Source of the DNA: Nocardia salmonicida NBRC 13393
GTDB lineage: Bacteria; Actinomycetota; Actinomycetes; Mycobacteriales; Mycobacteriaceae
Assembly: GCF_001613085.1 (NCBI RefSeq)
Contig: NZ_BDBR01000050.1
Coordinates: 1-64,000, forward strand
DNA: 64,000 nt
Direction of reading: 5' to 3'
Shown: positions 52,733-61,957 of the stretch, in pieces
Layout: each line of letters starts with the position of its first letter
Position numbering within the stretch: the stretch's first letter is position 1
Position numbers and translations under genes: made by a program
Notes under the pieces: model-generated
The model's input: only the letters and a program-made list of their open reading frames with translations
Database searches by the model: none
Told to the model about the DNA's origin: nothing

Positions 52733-55009
52733 TTACTCGGCGTCGACGGTCTCCTCGACAGCGGCCGGCTCGGCGACCGCGGCAGCCTCGTCCTCGACCG
52801 GGACGAGCGAGATCTTGCCGCGGTTGTCGATATCGGCGATCTCCACGCGCAGCTTGTCGCCGACGTTGACCACGTCTTCGACCTTGGCCACGCGCTTGCC
52901 GTTGCCCAGCTTCGAGATGTGCACCAGACCGTCGCGGCCCGGCAGGAGCGACACGAACGCACCGAAGGCGGTGGTCTTGACGACCGTGCCCAGGAAGCGC
53001 TCGCCGACCTTGGGCAGCTGCGGGTTGGCGATGGCGTTGATCATGTCGATCGCGGCCTGGGCCGACGGCCCATCGGTCGCACCGACGAACACGGTGCCGT
53101 CATCTTCGATGGAGATGTTGGCGCCGGTTTCCTCGGTGATCTGGTTGATCATCTTGCCCTTGGGCCCGATGACCTCGCCGATCTTGTCGACCGGGATCTT
53201 GATGGCGGTCACGCGCGGGGCGTAGGGGCTCATCTCGTCGGGGTCGGTGATGGCCTCGGCCATCACGTCCAGGATGGTGGTGCGGGCGTCGTGGGCCTGG
53301 TTCAGCGCACCGGCCAGCACCTGCGAGGGGATGCCGTCGAGCTTGGTGTCGAGCTGCAGGGCGGTGACGAAGTCACGGGTACCGGCAACCTTGAAGTCCA
53401 TGTCGCCGAAGGCATCCTCGGCGCCGAGGATGTCGGTGAGCGCGACGTAGCGGACCTCGTCCTCACCCTTGTCGTTGGTGATGGTGTCGGAGACCAGGCC
53501 CATGGCGATACCCGCGACCGGCGCCTTCAGCGGCACACCGGCGTTGAGCAGCGACAGGGTCGAGGCACAGACCGAGCCCATCGAGGTGGAGCCGTTGGAG
53601 CTCAGCGCCTCCGAGACCTGACGGATGGCGTAGGGGAACTCCTCCTGCGAGGGCAGCACCGGCATCAGCGCACGCTCGGCGAGCGCGCCGTGGCCGATCT
53701 CGCGGCGCTTCGGCGAACCGACACGACCGGTCTCGCCGGTGGAGAACGGCGGGAAGTTGTAGTGGTGCATGTAGCGCTTGGAGGTCTCCGGGCCGAGCGA
53801 GTCGACCTGCTGCGCCATCTTCACCATGTCCAGCGTGGTGACACCCATGATCTGGGTCTCGCCACGCTCGAAGATCGCCGAACCGTGGGCGCGCGGGATC
53901 ACGTCGACCTCGGCCGACAGCTCACGGATGTCGGCCAGGCCACGGCCGTCGATGCGGAAGCCGTCGGTGAGGATGCGCTGGCGAACCAGCTTCTTGGTGA
54001 CCGAGCGGAACGCGGCACCGAGTTCCTTCTCGCGGCCGGTGAAGTCGTCACCCAGACGGGAAAGCACCTCGGCCTTGATCTCGTCGATCTTGGCTTCGCG
54101 AACCTGCTTGTCGGCGATGCTCAGCGCCTGGTTCAGCTCGACCTTCGAGGTGCCTTCGACAGCCTCGAACACGTCGGGGCCGTACGGCGGGAACAGCGGG
54201 AACTCCTGGGTCGGCTTGGCAGCCAGCGCCGCCAGGTCGGCCTGCGCACGGACCAGACGCGCGATGAACGGCTTGGCGGCTTCCAGACCCTGGGCCACCA
54301 CGGCCTCGGTCGGCGCCTGCGCACCGTCTTCGATCAGCGCGATGACCTTGTCGGTGGCCTCGGCCTCGACCATCATGATGGCGACGTCGCCGGTGTCGGT
54401 GACACGGCCCGCGACGACCATGTCGAATACGGCGCCTTCGAGCTCCTCGACGGTCGGGAACGCGACCCACTGCTCACCGATGAGGGCGACGCGAACGCCG
54501 CCGATCGGGCCGGAGAACGGGATGCCCGAGAGCTGAGTCGACGCCGAAGCGGCGTTGATGGCCACCACGTCGTACAGGTCTGCCGGGTTCAGGCTCAGCA
54601 CGGTGACAACGACCTGGATCTCGTTGCGCAGACCGTCGATGAAGGTCGGGCGCAGCGGCCGGTCGATCAGGCGGCAGGTCAGGATCGCGTCGGTGGAGGG
54701 GCGGCCCTCGCGACGGAAGAACGAGCCGGGGATGCGACCCGCGGCGTACATGCGCTCTTCGACGTCGACCGTCAGCGGGAAGAAGTCGAACTGGTCCTTG
54801 GGGTACTTGCCGGCGGTGGTCGCCGACAGCAGCATGGTCTCGTCGTCCAGGTAGGCGGCGACGGAGCCGGCGGCCTGCTTGGCCAGCCGGCCGGTCTCGA
54901 AGCGGATGGTGCGGGTGCCGAAGCTACCGTTGTCGATCAGCGCGACCGACTCGAAAACACCGGGCTCGACCTCGACCGCAGTCGAAGGGCGTTCAGTTGT
55001 CTGCGTCAT
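52733..55009 (-). CDS. pnp: Polyribonucleotide nucleotidyltransferase (PNPase)
   Basis: A 758-residue phosphorolytic 3'-5' exoribonuclease. Two RNase PH domains (about 20-230 and 340-560) flank an alpha-helical linker. A KH domain (KIPVDKIGEVIGPKGKMI near 610) and an S1 domain (ERFLGTVVKTTAFGAFVSLL near 680) follow. FERGETQIMGVTTLDM and GSVCASTLSLLNAGVPLK are conserved active-site regions. The ATG at 55009 follows AGAGAAGAAA; the longer open frame is non-coding. It is called gpsI in mycobacteria. It follows rpsO, the common bacterial order. Confidence 0.96.
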   Translation of the reverse strand: MTQTTERPSTAVEVEPGVFESVALIDNGSFGTRTIRFETGRLAKQAAGSVAAYLDDETMLLSATTAGKYPKDQFDFFPLTVDVEERMYAAGRIPGSFFRREGRPSTDAILTCRLIDRPLRPTFIDGLRNEIQVVVTVLSLNPADLYDVVAINAASASTQLSGIPFSGPIGGVRVALIGEQWVAFPTVEELEGAVFDMVVAGRVTDTGDVAIMMVEAEATDKVIALIEDGAQAPTEAVVAQGLEAAKPFIARLVRAQADLAALAAKPTQEFPLFPPYGPDVFEAVEGTSKVELNQALSIADKQVREAKIDEIKAEVLSRLGDDFTGREKELGAAFRSVTKKLVRQRILTDGFRIDGRGLADIRELSAEVDVIPRAHGSAIFERGETQIMGVTTLDMVKMAQQVDSLGPETSKRYMHHYNFPPFSTGETGRVGSPKRREIGHGALAERALMPVLPSQEEFPYAIRQVSEALSSNGSTSMGSVCASTLSLLNAGVPLKAPVAGIAMGLVSDTITNDKGEDEVRYVALTDILGAEDAFGDMDFKVAGTRDFVTALQLDTKLDGIPSQVLAGALNQAHDARTTILDVMAEAITDPDEMSPYAPRVTAIKIPVDKIGEVIGPKGKMINQITEETGANISIEDDGTVFVGATDGPSAQAAIDMINAIANPQLPKVGERFLGTVVKTTAFGAFVSLLPGRDGLVHISKLGNGKRVAKVEDVVNVGDKLRVEIADIDNRGKISLVPVEDEAAAVAEPAAVEETVDAE

Positions 55010-55407
55010 ATTTTCTTCTCTCGACCTCTCGTCTCGCTGGTCGCGCTGCCGTTTCCAGGCGTACATTTCCCCTGGTGGGCGCGAACCCAGCTGTCGTCAG
55101 CCGTACCGGACACGGACACGTGGAAACCCTCCTGGCGTCCACGCGCAGCACCCGGCCGTATCCCCTTGGAAGCGGCGACGCGGAGGCGGTCATCGATCGA
55201 AGCCCGACGGCGGCGAGAACAACGCCTGCCGAAAGGCCACTACCGAAGACCGACGCCACGCGGACGGATGCATACGGCTGTCACATGTTGTAATGCAGCC
55301 GGGAACCCGATGGTCCCCGAATACACGAATAGCCAACGAGAAGAAGTGTACTTCTTCTCGTTGGCCAGGTGTCGACCGCCTCGACGAGGAGGCGTGTCCG
55401 ATTCAGA
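55010..55407. other. 398-nt rpsO-pnp intergenic region
   Basis: No gene is seen. It contains the long hairpin at 55332-55365 and about 320 nt of pnp upstream DNA, which probably holds a pnp promoter or leader. No further motif is clear. Confidence 0.5.
55332..55365 (-). terminator. Long hairpin after rpsO
   Basis: A 15-bp perfect stem (GCCAACGAGAAGAAG and complement) with a 4-nt loop lies 42 nt beyond the rpsO stop. The U tail is poor (TATTCGTG on the minus strand). It may end rpsO transcripts or be a cleavage site in an rpsO-pnp transcript. Confidence 0.7.
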
Positions 55408-55677
55408 TCAGCGACGCAGACCCAAGCGCTCGATGAGCGAGCGGTAGCGGTTGATGTCGTTGGCCTGCAGGTACTTCGACAGGCGACGACGACGACCGAT
55501 CAGGGCCAGCAGGCCGTGACGGGTGTGGTGATCGTGCTTGTGCTGCTTCAGGTGCTCGGTCAGGTCCGAGATCCGCTTCGACAGCAGCGCGATCTGCGCC
55601 TCCGGCGAGCCGGTGTCGGTGGGGTGCAGGCCGTATTCGGCGAGAATTGCCGACTTCTGCTCAGTGGTCAGCGCCAT
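55408..55677 (-). CDS. rpsO: 30S ribosomal protein S15
   Basis: An 89-residue S15 of normal length: MALTTEQKSAILAEYGLHPT, then GSPEAQIALLSKRISDLTEH, the HKHDHHTRHGLLALIGRRRR helix-turn and RYRSLIERLGLRR at the end. S15 binds 16S rRNA early in small-subunit assembly. The ATG at 55677 is preceded by AATAGGAGTCG. It lies upstream of pnp and downstream of ribF. Confidence 0.98.
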   Translation of the reverse strand: MALTTEQKSAILAEYGLHPTDTGSPEAQIALLSKRISDLTEHLKQHKHDHHTRHGLLALIGRRRRLSKYLQANDINRYRSLIERLGLRR

Positions 55678-55803
55678 GTGGCTCGACTCCTATTTTTCAG
55701 TTCCGCGCTCGAAGGTCCGGTTACCCGGGATGGGCGCCACCGCGGACCGCAGCAAACCCGAGGAGCCACTTTACTCGACCCTTGACGAGAGGTGAAACCG
55801 GGA

Positions 55804-56772
55804 TCAAGCGTCGGCGGCGGTGAGGACTTTGCGCGCTTCCTCGACATCGCGACCCATGGCCTCGACCAGATCGTCGATGGAGTCGAATTTGCGCATCCCG
55901 CGCAGTTGTTCGACGAAATCGACACCGACGTGCTGGCCGTAGAGATCGGCCTCACCGTCGAGGACGAACGCTTCGACGGTGCGCGCGCGGCCCGAGAAGG
56001 TGGGGTTGGTGCCGACCGAGATCGCGGCCATGGCGCGTTCGCCGGGCGAGGCGCCACCGATGGCCGGGCCCGACCCGAGCACAGTGAACCAGCCCGCGTA
56101 CACCCCGTCGGCGGGGATCGCGGCGTGCATCGGCGGGGCGACATTGGCGGTCGGGAACCCGAGCCCGCGGCCACGACCGTCGCCGTGCACGACGACGCCC
56201 TCGACGCGATGCGGGCGTCCGAGCGCCTCGGCCGCCGCGCCCATATCGCCCGCGTCGACGCAGGCACGAATATAGGTGGAGGAGAAAGTGACGGCGTGTT
56301 CGCCGAGCAGGGTCACCCCGTCGACCTCGAAACCGAACCGCTCACCGAGTTCGCGCATCGTGTCGACGGTGCCCGCGGCCTTCTTGCCGAAGGTGAAGTT
56401 GTCGCCGACCACGACCTCGGTGACGTGCAACCGTTCGACCAGCAGATCGTGCACGTACTCGGAGGGGGTGAGTTTCATGAAGTCCTGGGTGAACGGCATC
56501 ACGCAGAACACATCGATCCCGAGCTCGGAGGCCAACTCCGCGCGGCGGGTCAGCGTGGTCAGCTGTGCGGGATGCGAACCGGGTCGCACAACCTCCATCG
56601 GGTGCGGATCGAAGGTCATCAGAACCGAGGGAACGCCACGCTTGCCCGCCGCGGCGACCGCGCGGCTGATCAGCTGCGCGTGCCCCCGATGTACCCCGTC
56701 GAACACGCCGATCGTGAGAACGCAACGCCCCCAGTCCGCGGGCACGTCGTCGAGACTTCGCCATCTCTGCAC
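55804..56772 (-). CDS. ribF: Bifunctional riboflavin kinase / FAD synthetase
   Basis: A 322-residue enzyme that makes FMN and then FAD. The N-terminal adenylyltransferase has VLTIGVFDGVHRGHAQLI near residue 22. The C-terminal kinase has GRGLGFPTANVAPP, the nearby DGVYAGW, and IAVSVGTNPTF-like (AISVGTNPTFSG) segments. The GTG at 56772 (QRWRSLDD follows) matches the mycobacterial N-terminus as I recall it; an ATG at 56790 would add six residues. It is upstream of rpsO and divergent from the metal regulator. Confidence 0.94.
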   Translation of the reverse strand: MQRWRSLDDVPADWGRCVLTIGVFDGVHRGHAQLISRAVAAAGKRGVPSVLMTFDPHPMEVVRPGSHPAQLTTLTRRAELASELGIDVFCVMPFTQDFMKLTPSEYVHDLLVERLHVTEVVVGDNFTFGKKAAGTVDTMRELGERFGFEVDGVTLLGEHAVTFSSTYIRACVDAGDMGAAAEALGRPHRVEGVVVHGDGRGRGLGFPTANVAPPMHAAIPADGVYAGWFTVLGSGPAIGGASPGERAMAAISVGTNPTFSGRARTVEAFVLDGEADLYGQHVGVDFVEQLRGMRKFDSIDDLVEAMGRDVEEARKVLTAADA

Positions 56773-56873
56773 AGAGCGAAGCCTACGCAAAGCGGTGCCC
56801 GAACAGAATTCCGGTGTGACCGGATCACCGATACACGGCGTGCCGGTTCGCCGATGTGTTATTCGGGGCAGGG

Positions 56874-57635
56874 ATGCCTAACATTGGTGATGTGCCAGCT
56901 AAACGAGATGTCGCGACCCGAAGCGCGCTGACGCAGCCCGCCGAGCAGGCCGAACTCGCCGCCACGATCGCGCCCGACCTCTCGGCGGTGGCACAGGATT
57001 ATCTGAAGGTCATCTGGACCGCCCAGGAGTGGTCGCAGGAGAAGGTGTCGACCAAGCTGCTGGCCGAGCGAATCGGCGTGTCGGCCTCGACCGTGTCGGA
57101 GGCGGTGCGCAAGCTCACCGATCAGGGCCTGGTCGAACACGCCCGCTACGGCGCGATCACCCTGACCGAGCACGGCCGTCGCGCCGCGGTCGCGATGGTG
57201 CGCCGACACCGTCTGATCGAGACCTTCCTGGTGAACGAACTCGGCTACGGCTGGGACGAGGTGCACGACGAGGCCGAAGTACTCGAACACGCCGTCTCGG
57301 ACCTGCTCATGTCCCGCATCGACGCGAAACTCGGCCACCCCGACCGCGACCCCCACGGCGACCCCATCCCCTCCACCGACGGCGCCGTACCCACTCCCCC
57401 CGCCCGTCAACTCAGCGACTTCGCCGCGGGTGAATCCGGCCGGGTCGCCCGCATCTCCGACTCCGACCCCGCCATGCTGCGCTATTTCGACTCCGTCGGC
57501 ATCGCCCTCGACACCACCATCGAAGTAGCCGAACGCCGCGATTTCGCCGGCACGATCGCCGTCCATATCGCCTCGTCCGAGACTCCCACCGAGCTGGGAA
57601 CCCTTGCTGCCGAAGCGATCTGGCTCACCGCCTGA
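56874..57635 (+). CDS. DtxR/MntR-family metal-dependent regulator (SirR type)
   Basis: A 253-residue regulator. The winged helix lies at about residues 35-90 (SAVAQDYLKVIWTAQEW, GVSASTVSEAVRKLTDQGLV). The metal-binding dimerization domain (about 95-165) has the ligand pattern RRHRLIETFLVNELGY, EVHDEAEVLEHAVS. The C-terminal part is SH3-like. M. tuberculosis has a sirR gene at this place. Its metal is probably Mn or Fe. The start is uncertain: the ATG at 56874 follows GGGGCAGGG closely and a GTG at 56892 is possible. Confidence 0.88.
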   Translation: MPNIGDVPAKRDVATRSALTQPAEQAELAATIAPDLSAVAQDYLKVIWTAQEWSQEKVSTKLLAERIGVSASTVSEAVRKLTDQGLVEHARYGAITLTEHGRRAAVAMVRRHRLIETFLVNELGYGWDEVHDEAEVLEHAVSDLLMSRIDAKLGHPDRDPHGDPIPSTDGAVPTPPARQLSDFAAGESGRVARISDSDPAMLRYFDSVGIALDTTIEVAERRDFAGTIAVHIASSETPTELGTLAAEAIWLTA

Positions 57636-57654
57636 TCGGTCGAGGCGCGCCGGA

Positions 57655-58497
57655 TCAGCAGTTGAAATAGGTGCGCAGGCGAGCCGGTACGCCGTCGGCC
57701 GTGGCGGTGGTCCAGCAGGTGTCGTGGGGGAACCTGACGTAGGTGGTCCAGGTTCCCGACGCGCGGGTGATGAGGCGCTGGTTGTCGCCGGGGGTATCCC
57801 AGCGGATAACACCCCACTGTCCGTCGCAGTCGGGAATGGTGGCGGCGGGTCCCGGATCGACGCCGAGTTCGGATTCGATGGTGGATTCGGCGCAGGCGGG
57901 GGCGGGTTCGGGCGGGGTGTCCTGGAAGCGCAGTTCGCCGGTGGCCGTGCCGCCGGGGGTGACCAGGAACAGCGTGTGCATGCCTTCGGGGACCGGGTTC
58001 GTTCCCGACGGCGCGGTCATCCCGAAGTAATAGCAACCGATCTCGGTGGTGAACGCCGCCCGGCCTTGTTCGTCGGTGACACCGTCGCGGCGCACTGTTT
58101 CCACCGTCTCACCGAGGGGGATGTCGTTGTTCGACGGATCACACGGCTGCTGCAGCGAAAGGTGCACCGGCACACCGGGAACGGGGACTCCGGACAGGGT
58201 CACGGTGCGCAGGACGACGGTGCCGGTCGCGGCCGCTGGCGGCGTGGCGGTCATCGCCGGAGCGGTGGGCGCGCCCACCGACTTCGATGGGCCGCCCTCT
58301 CTGGCCGTAGGCGCGGGCCCGCCGGGGAGCACGGCGGGAGCAGCGCTGGGAGTGGCGATCGGTATCGACGCGGTGACCCTGGCCGTCGAGCGCGCCGAGG
58401 TCGATCCCGGCCCCTGCGGATCACCGCTCCCACACGCCGTGAGCAACACCGTCACACCGGCGAGAACACCGATCCAGGTCTTCCCGATCGCAGTCAT
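57655..58497 (-). CDS. Lipoprotein, hypothetical
   Basis: A 280-residue lipoprotein with lipobox LLTAC near residue 22. A Pro/Thr/Ala-rich linker of about 70 residues leads to a domain starting TVVLRTVTLSGVPVPGVPVH, which looks like a prealbumin/Cna-B-type beta sandwich (GVTDEQGRAAFTTEIG). A second domain ends in CWTTATADGVPARLRTYFNC with paired cysteines. The first domain resembles ones used for surface display. Function unknown. It is convergent with the mntR-like gene. Confidence 0.7.
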   Translation of the reverse strand: MTAIGKTWIGVLAGVTVLLTACGSGDPQGPGSTSARSTARVTASIPIATPSAAPAVLPGGPAPTAREGGPSKSVGAPTAPAMTATPPAAATGTVVLRTVTLSGVPVPGVPVHLSLQQPCDPSNNDIPLGETVETVRRDGVTDEQGRAAFTTEIGCYYFGMTAPSGTNPVPEGMHTLFLVTPGGTATGELRFQDTPPEPAPACAESTIESELGVDPGPAATIPDCDGQWGVIRWDTPGDNQRLITRASGTWTTYVRFPHDTCWTTATADGVPARLRTYFNC

Positions 58498-58577
58498 GGT
58501 CTGCCCCTCCGCCGCGAAAGCTATACATCCTCGCTATCGCCGGTATCGGACCGGACGTTAGCGACACGCCCAGTGCC

Positions 58578-58619
58578 GCTGACAGCCGAGGCCACCGGAA
58601 TGGCCCGGCACTGTCAGCG
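58578..58619 (-). terminator. Stem-loop at the end of the EF-hand gene
   Basis: CGCTGACAG and its complement form a 9-bp stem around an inner GGCCA/TGGCC pair. The structure overlaps the stop codon of the EF-hand gene. It is a candidate terminator. Confidence 0.45.
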
Positions 58620-59036
58620 CGACAGGAAATCCAGGAGCACGCGGAATTCGGTGAGCGAGAGGTATCCGTCGCCGTCCTGGTCGGCGGCCGCGAGCAGGTC
58701 GGCGGCCGGTTCGTCGATGTGGCCCGCGCCGACGTGGCGAATCAGCGATTCCAGCTCGGTGACCGAGATCCGGCCGTCGCCGTTGATGTCGAAGACCCGG
58801 AACGCCGCGTCGGCGTCGGTGACCTCGATACGCCCCGCGACGACGGCGGCATCGAATTCGGCACGGGAGACGAGGAAATCGCCGTTGGTGTCCGCGGCGG
58901 CGACCATCCGCTCGATGGCCTCCCGGTCGACGTCGATTCCCGCCGAACGGATTCCGTCGGCGATGTCATCCACCGACACCAGCCCGTCACCGTCGCGATC
59001 CCACAGCGTGAACGTGTCGACCGGCTCTGCACTCAT
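58614..59036 (-). CDS. Four-EF-hand calcium-binding protein (calmodulin-like)
   Basis: A 140-residue protein made almost wholly of four EF-hands. The loops are DRDGDGLVSVDD, DTNGDFLVSRAE, DINGDGRISVTE and DQDGDGYLSLTE, at residues about 13, 49, 83 and 119. The first ends with Asp and the others with Glu at position 12. Loop 2 has Phe at position 6, where Gly is usual. The spacing matches two EF-hand pairs as in calmodulin/calerythrin. No signal peptide is seen, so it should be cytoplasmic. It is preceded by GGAAGAGGGATTCGTGAG at a suitable distance from the ATG. Confidence 0.88.
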   Translation of the reverse strand: MSAEPVDTFTLWDRDGDGLVSVDDIADGIRSAGIDVDREAIERMVAAADTNGDFLVSRAEFDAAVVAGRIEVTDADAAFRVFDINGDGRISVTELESLIRHVGAGHIDEPAADLLAAADQDGDGYLSLTEFRVLLDFLSR

Positions 59037-59129
59037 CTCACGAATCCCTCTTCCGCGGCCACCACCGGCCGGTCACGCCACTCTACGGATTCCTGGGAGT
59101 GGTTGCGGCACACAACGAGTGGGCGACTC

Positions 59130-60245
59130 TCAGCTCGCCTGGCCGTCGACCACGCGCAGTGTGACCGATTCGGCCGCCGGTTGCCGGTATTCGGTGAACA
59201 GGGCCGCGACGAGTTCACCGCGACTGGTGACGCCTGTCTTGTCGAAGACGGACTTCACATGGTCGCGCACCGTGTGGGCCGATACCAGCAGGTGCCGGGC
59301 GATGGCGGCGGTGGACAGTCCCGCCGCGACGAGTTCGGTGACTTCGAGTTCGCGGCGGGTCAGTTCATAGGCCGCGGCCACGAGTGCGGCCACCTCCGAC
59401 GGCGTCGCGTGTTCGATCACCAGCGCTGTCGTAGTCGGTTCGCCGTGCGCATCGCGCAGACACGAGGCGTGGCAGACGAGCCACCGGCCGGGCAGCGTGC
59501 GAATACGGATGCGGGCGCTGTCGCCGGTGAGACGCGCGCGCCCCGCCGTGCTGAGAATCCAGACGGGCAACGGCAATTCGAGGCCGGAGTCGGTGGTCGT
59601 GGACGGACCGGGCGGCATCAGCGCGAGCAGCTCACGGGCTTCGTCGTTCACCGACAGCAGGGCGCCGTCGGCGCCGAACAGCAGCAGGCCGGGCGCGTGG
59701 ACGCCGTTCCAGCCCGTGGTCGCCGGTCGCGCGAAGCCGCGCAACCGCCGTGCCATCGGGGCCGATAACGCTTGCAGCACCGCGACATCGGCGGCGGCGA
59801 AGGCCTGCCTTCCTCGATCCCGGAACAAGCTCACCTGCCCCCAGCCCTGGCCGTCTACGCGCAGCACAGCCCGCAATTCGTCGCCGAATCCGCGGGGTCG
59901 CATGAAACTTCGATACAGCGGGCTCAGCGTCGGCCGGTCGCCTGTGACCGCGCGCAAACCGGCCACCGGCACCTGTGCCACCGCCAGATCGCGGAACAGG
60001 TTGACGTGCTCAGCGAAAATCTCTGACTCCCAGTAGGTTCCGCAGCCGCCCTCGTGCAGGTTCTCCACCCACACCGGCGCGGTGGTCAGCCCGTTGACCG
60101 GATCGGTGGCTACCCACACCGCGGCATCGAACCCCACGGATCGGCGCAATCGGGTGGACGTCCGCTTGAACAACTCGTGCGCATCCGGCGCCGCGGCGAT
60201 CCCGCTGAGCAGAGCGGACAGGGAAGGCGAAGCCGGGGCGGTCAT
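59130..60245 (-). CDS. LuxR-family regulator with GAF-like sensor
   Basis: A 371-residue regulator. Residues about 15-190 look like a GAF-type sensor (RRSVGFDAAVWVATDP, WGQVSLFRDRGRQAF). A middle part resembles a PAS domain (APGLLLFGADGALLSVN). The C-terminal LuxR HTH is complete: LTRRELEVTELVAAGLSTAA, then HTVRDHVKSVFDKTGVTSRG. The ATG at 60245 fits the family; the longer open frame is non-coding. It is divergent from the flavoprotein gene and could control it; no ligand is known. Confidence 0.82.
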   Translation of the reverse strand: MTAPASPSLSALLSGIAAAPDAHELFKRTSTRLRRSVGFDAAVWVATDPVNGLTTAPVWVENLHEGGCGTYWESEIFAEHVNLFRDLAVAQVPVAGLRAVTGDRPTLSPLYRSFMRPRGFGDELRAVLRVDGQGWGQVSLFRDRGRQAFAAADVAVLQALSAPMARRLRGFARPATTGWNGVHAPGLLLFGADGALLSVNDEARELLALMPPGPSTTTDSGLELPLPVWILSTAGRARLTGDSARIRIRTLPGRWLVCHASCLRDAHGEPTTTALVIEHATPSEVAALVAAAYELTRRELEVTELVAAGLSTAAIARHLLVSAHTVRDHVKSVFDKTGVTSRGELVAALFTEYRQPAAESVTLRVVDGQAS

Positions 60246-60405
60246 GTGCCCATTGTCGTCGCGTTCAGTGCTCGCCGACCATCCCGCGAACGCGGGATTT
60301 CGCAGCGACTCCGGCGCGACCACGCTGATCACCGAGCGGGCACGACGTCGTGCCCGCCATCGAATGAGAGTGCGCGGCAACGCCCTCCGACGACAGGGAG
60401 TCGAT

Positions 60406-61865
60406 ATGAGAATCGGATCATCGGTGCGGGAGTGGCTGCGGTCGGGCCGCTCGACGCGCTCGCGCGGGCGGAAGGGACACCGGGCACGATCACCGTGTTC
60501 GAAGGGTCCGCGGCGCTGTGGCGTGGACGGACCTATCAGCGCGATGTGCCCGCGGTGCGCGTGAACGCCCCGCCTGCGTTGATGTCCGCGCGGGCGAGCG
60601 ACCGTGGGCACTTCCAGGACTGGCTCGCGCGGCGACCGGATGTGGTGCGCTTCCTCGACCCCGGGTTGGGGCAGCCGATCGTGCCGCGCGCGATGTACGG
60701 GGACTACCTGGAACAGTCGGCACGGGCGTCGATCGACCGGTTGCGTCGCGACGGATGTCAGGTCAGTGTGGTGAACGACCGGGTCACCGACGTCGCGGGG
60801 GAACAGCCGGTGGTACTACGCACCGAGGGCGGCGTGCTGTATCCGGTGGACCGCGTGGTGCTCTGCGTCGGCAGCGGCCGTCCCCGCGACCAGTATGGAC
60901 TGACCGGCTCTCCCGGCTACCTCGACGAGCCGTATCCGCTGGTGCGCACGATCACCGAGGTGGATCCCGAGGCTCACGTCGCGGTGATCGGCAGCGGCCT
61001 GACCGCCGTCGACATCACGGCGGCGTTGACCGAGAACGGCCATCGAGGTCCGATCACGCTGCTCTCGCGCAGCGGGATCCTGCCGTTCGTGCAGCAACGT
61101 CCACGACCATTGGCGCCGCGACACCTCATCCCGGCCGCCGCACTGGACCTGGCCGCGGGCGGCCCGGTCGAGTTCACCGCGGTGGTCGCACTGCTGCGTG
61201 CCGAATTGGCCGACCTGGGTGAGGATTTCGACGAGTTCGCCGCCGAGATCCGCGCGACCGGTGCCGAGGACCCGGTGCTTCGCCTGCGCCGTCAGCTCGC
61301 CGATGTCGACTCCGCCCTGCTGGGTCGGCGCCTGCTCACGATGGCGATTCGCACGATGGGCCCGATCCTGTGGCCTGCCATGACCGACGCCGACCGGAGG
61401 ATGCTGCGTACCGATCACTACCGCACGATCAGCAGCCTCAGCTCACCGATGGTCCCACACAACGCGGAAATCCTGCTGCGCCTGCTGAATTCGGGCCAGG
61501 TCCGGTTGCGAACCGGACTCACCGCGATCGCGGTGGACGACATCGGGTTCACGATGACGGACGAATCCGTGTGGACGGCCGACATCGTGATCAACGCCGT
61601 GAACCCACCCGCTTATGTCACCCCGCAGGACACCGAGTCGCTGATGGCACGCCTTCTCGGCAGCGGCACCGCTGAATTCGCGCCCACCGGCGGTCTCCGG
61701 GCAGAACCACACACCCGTGCGCTACACGCCGGCACCTGGCATGTCCTCGGCAACCTGGCGGCGGATTCGATGTTCATCGCCACCAACCCGCCCGGCCTCG
61801 CCGCCGAAGCGGCACTGCTGGCCGAACACCTGACGAAGGAATCCGGCCTACCCGTGGACATCTGA
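60406..61865 (+). pseudogene. FAD/NAD(P)-binding flavoprotein gene with apparent 5' frameshift
   Basis: A flavoprotein of about 486 residues (FAD_NAD_binding_9-like) that includes the RIIGAGVAAVGPLD nucleotide motif, VRVNAPPALMSA, HVAVIGSGLTAVDIT and a C-terminal GTWHVLGNLAADS segment. A good ribosome site (CAGGGAG) precedes ATG AGA ATC at 60406. From there the ATG frame leaves the coding frame after the third codon, where one base seems missing: 1,460 nt is one short of a multiple of three. In the coding frame the only usable starts lie after the GxGxxG motif or far upstream. It is either a real frameshift or a sequencing error. The rest is intact. Confidence 0.7.
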
Positions 61866-61957
61866 CGCGGCGGGCGGGTTCGGTAGCCCGGGCACCGATC
61901 TCGCCGGTGGCCGGACAGTGAGCATCGACCGTCGAAGCATCGACCGACAACCGTTCG

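Noticed and set aside
56840..56900. DtxR/MntR operator near the start of the metal regulator
   Set aside because: GCCTAACATTGGTG has only a partial palindrome and would lie over the start codon; too weak to call.
57632..57660. Hairpin between the convergent metal regulator and lipoprotein genes
   Set aside because: CTGATCGG against CCGGATCAG pairs only with a bulge and overlaps both stop codons; not strong enough to annotate.
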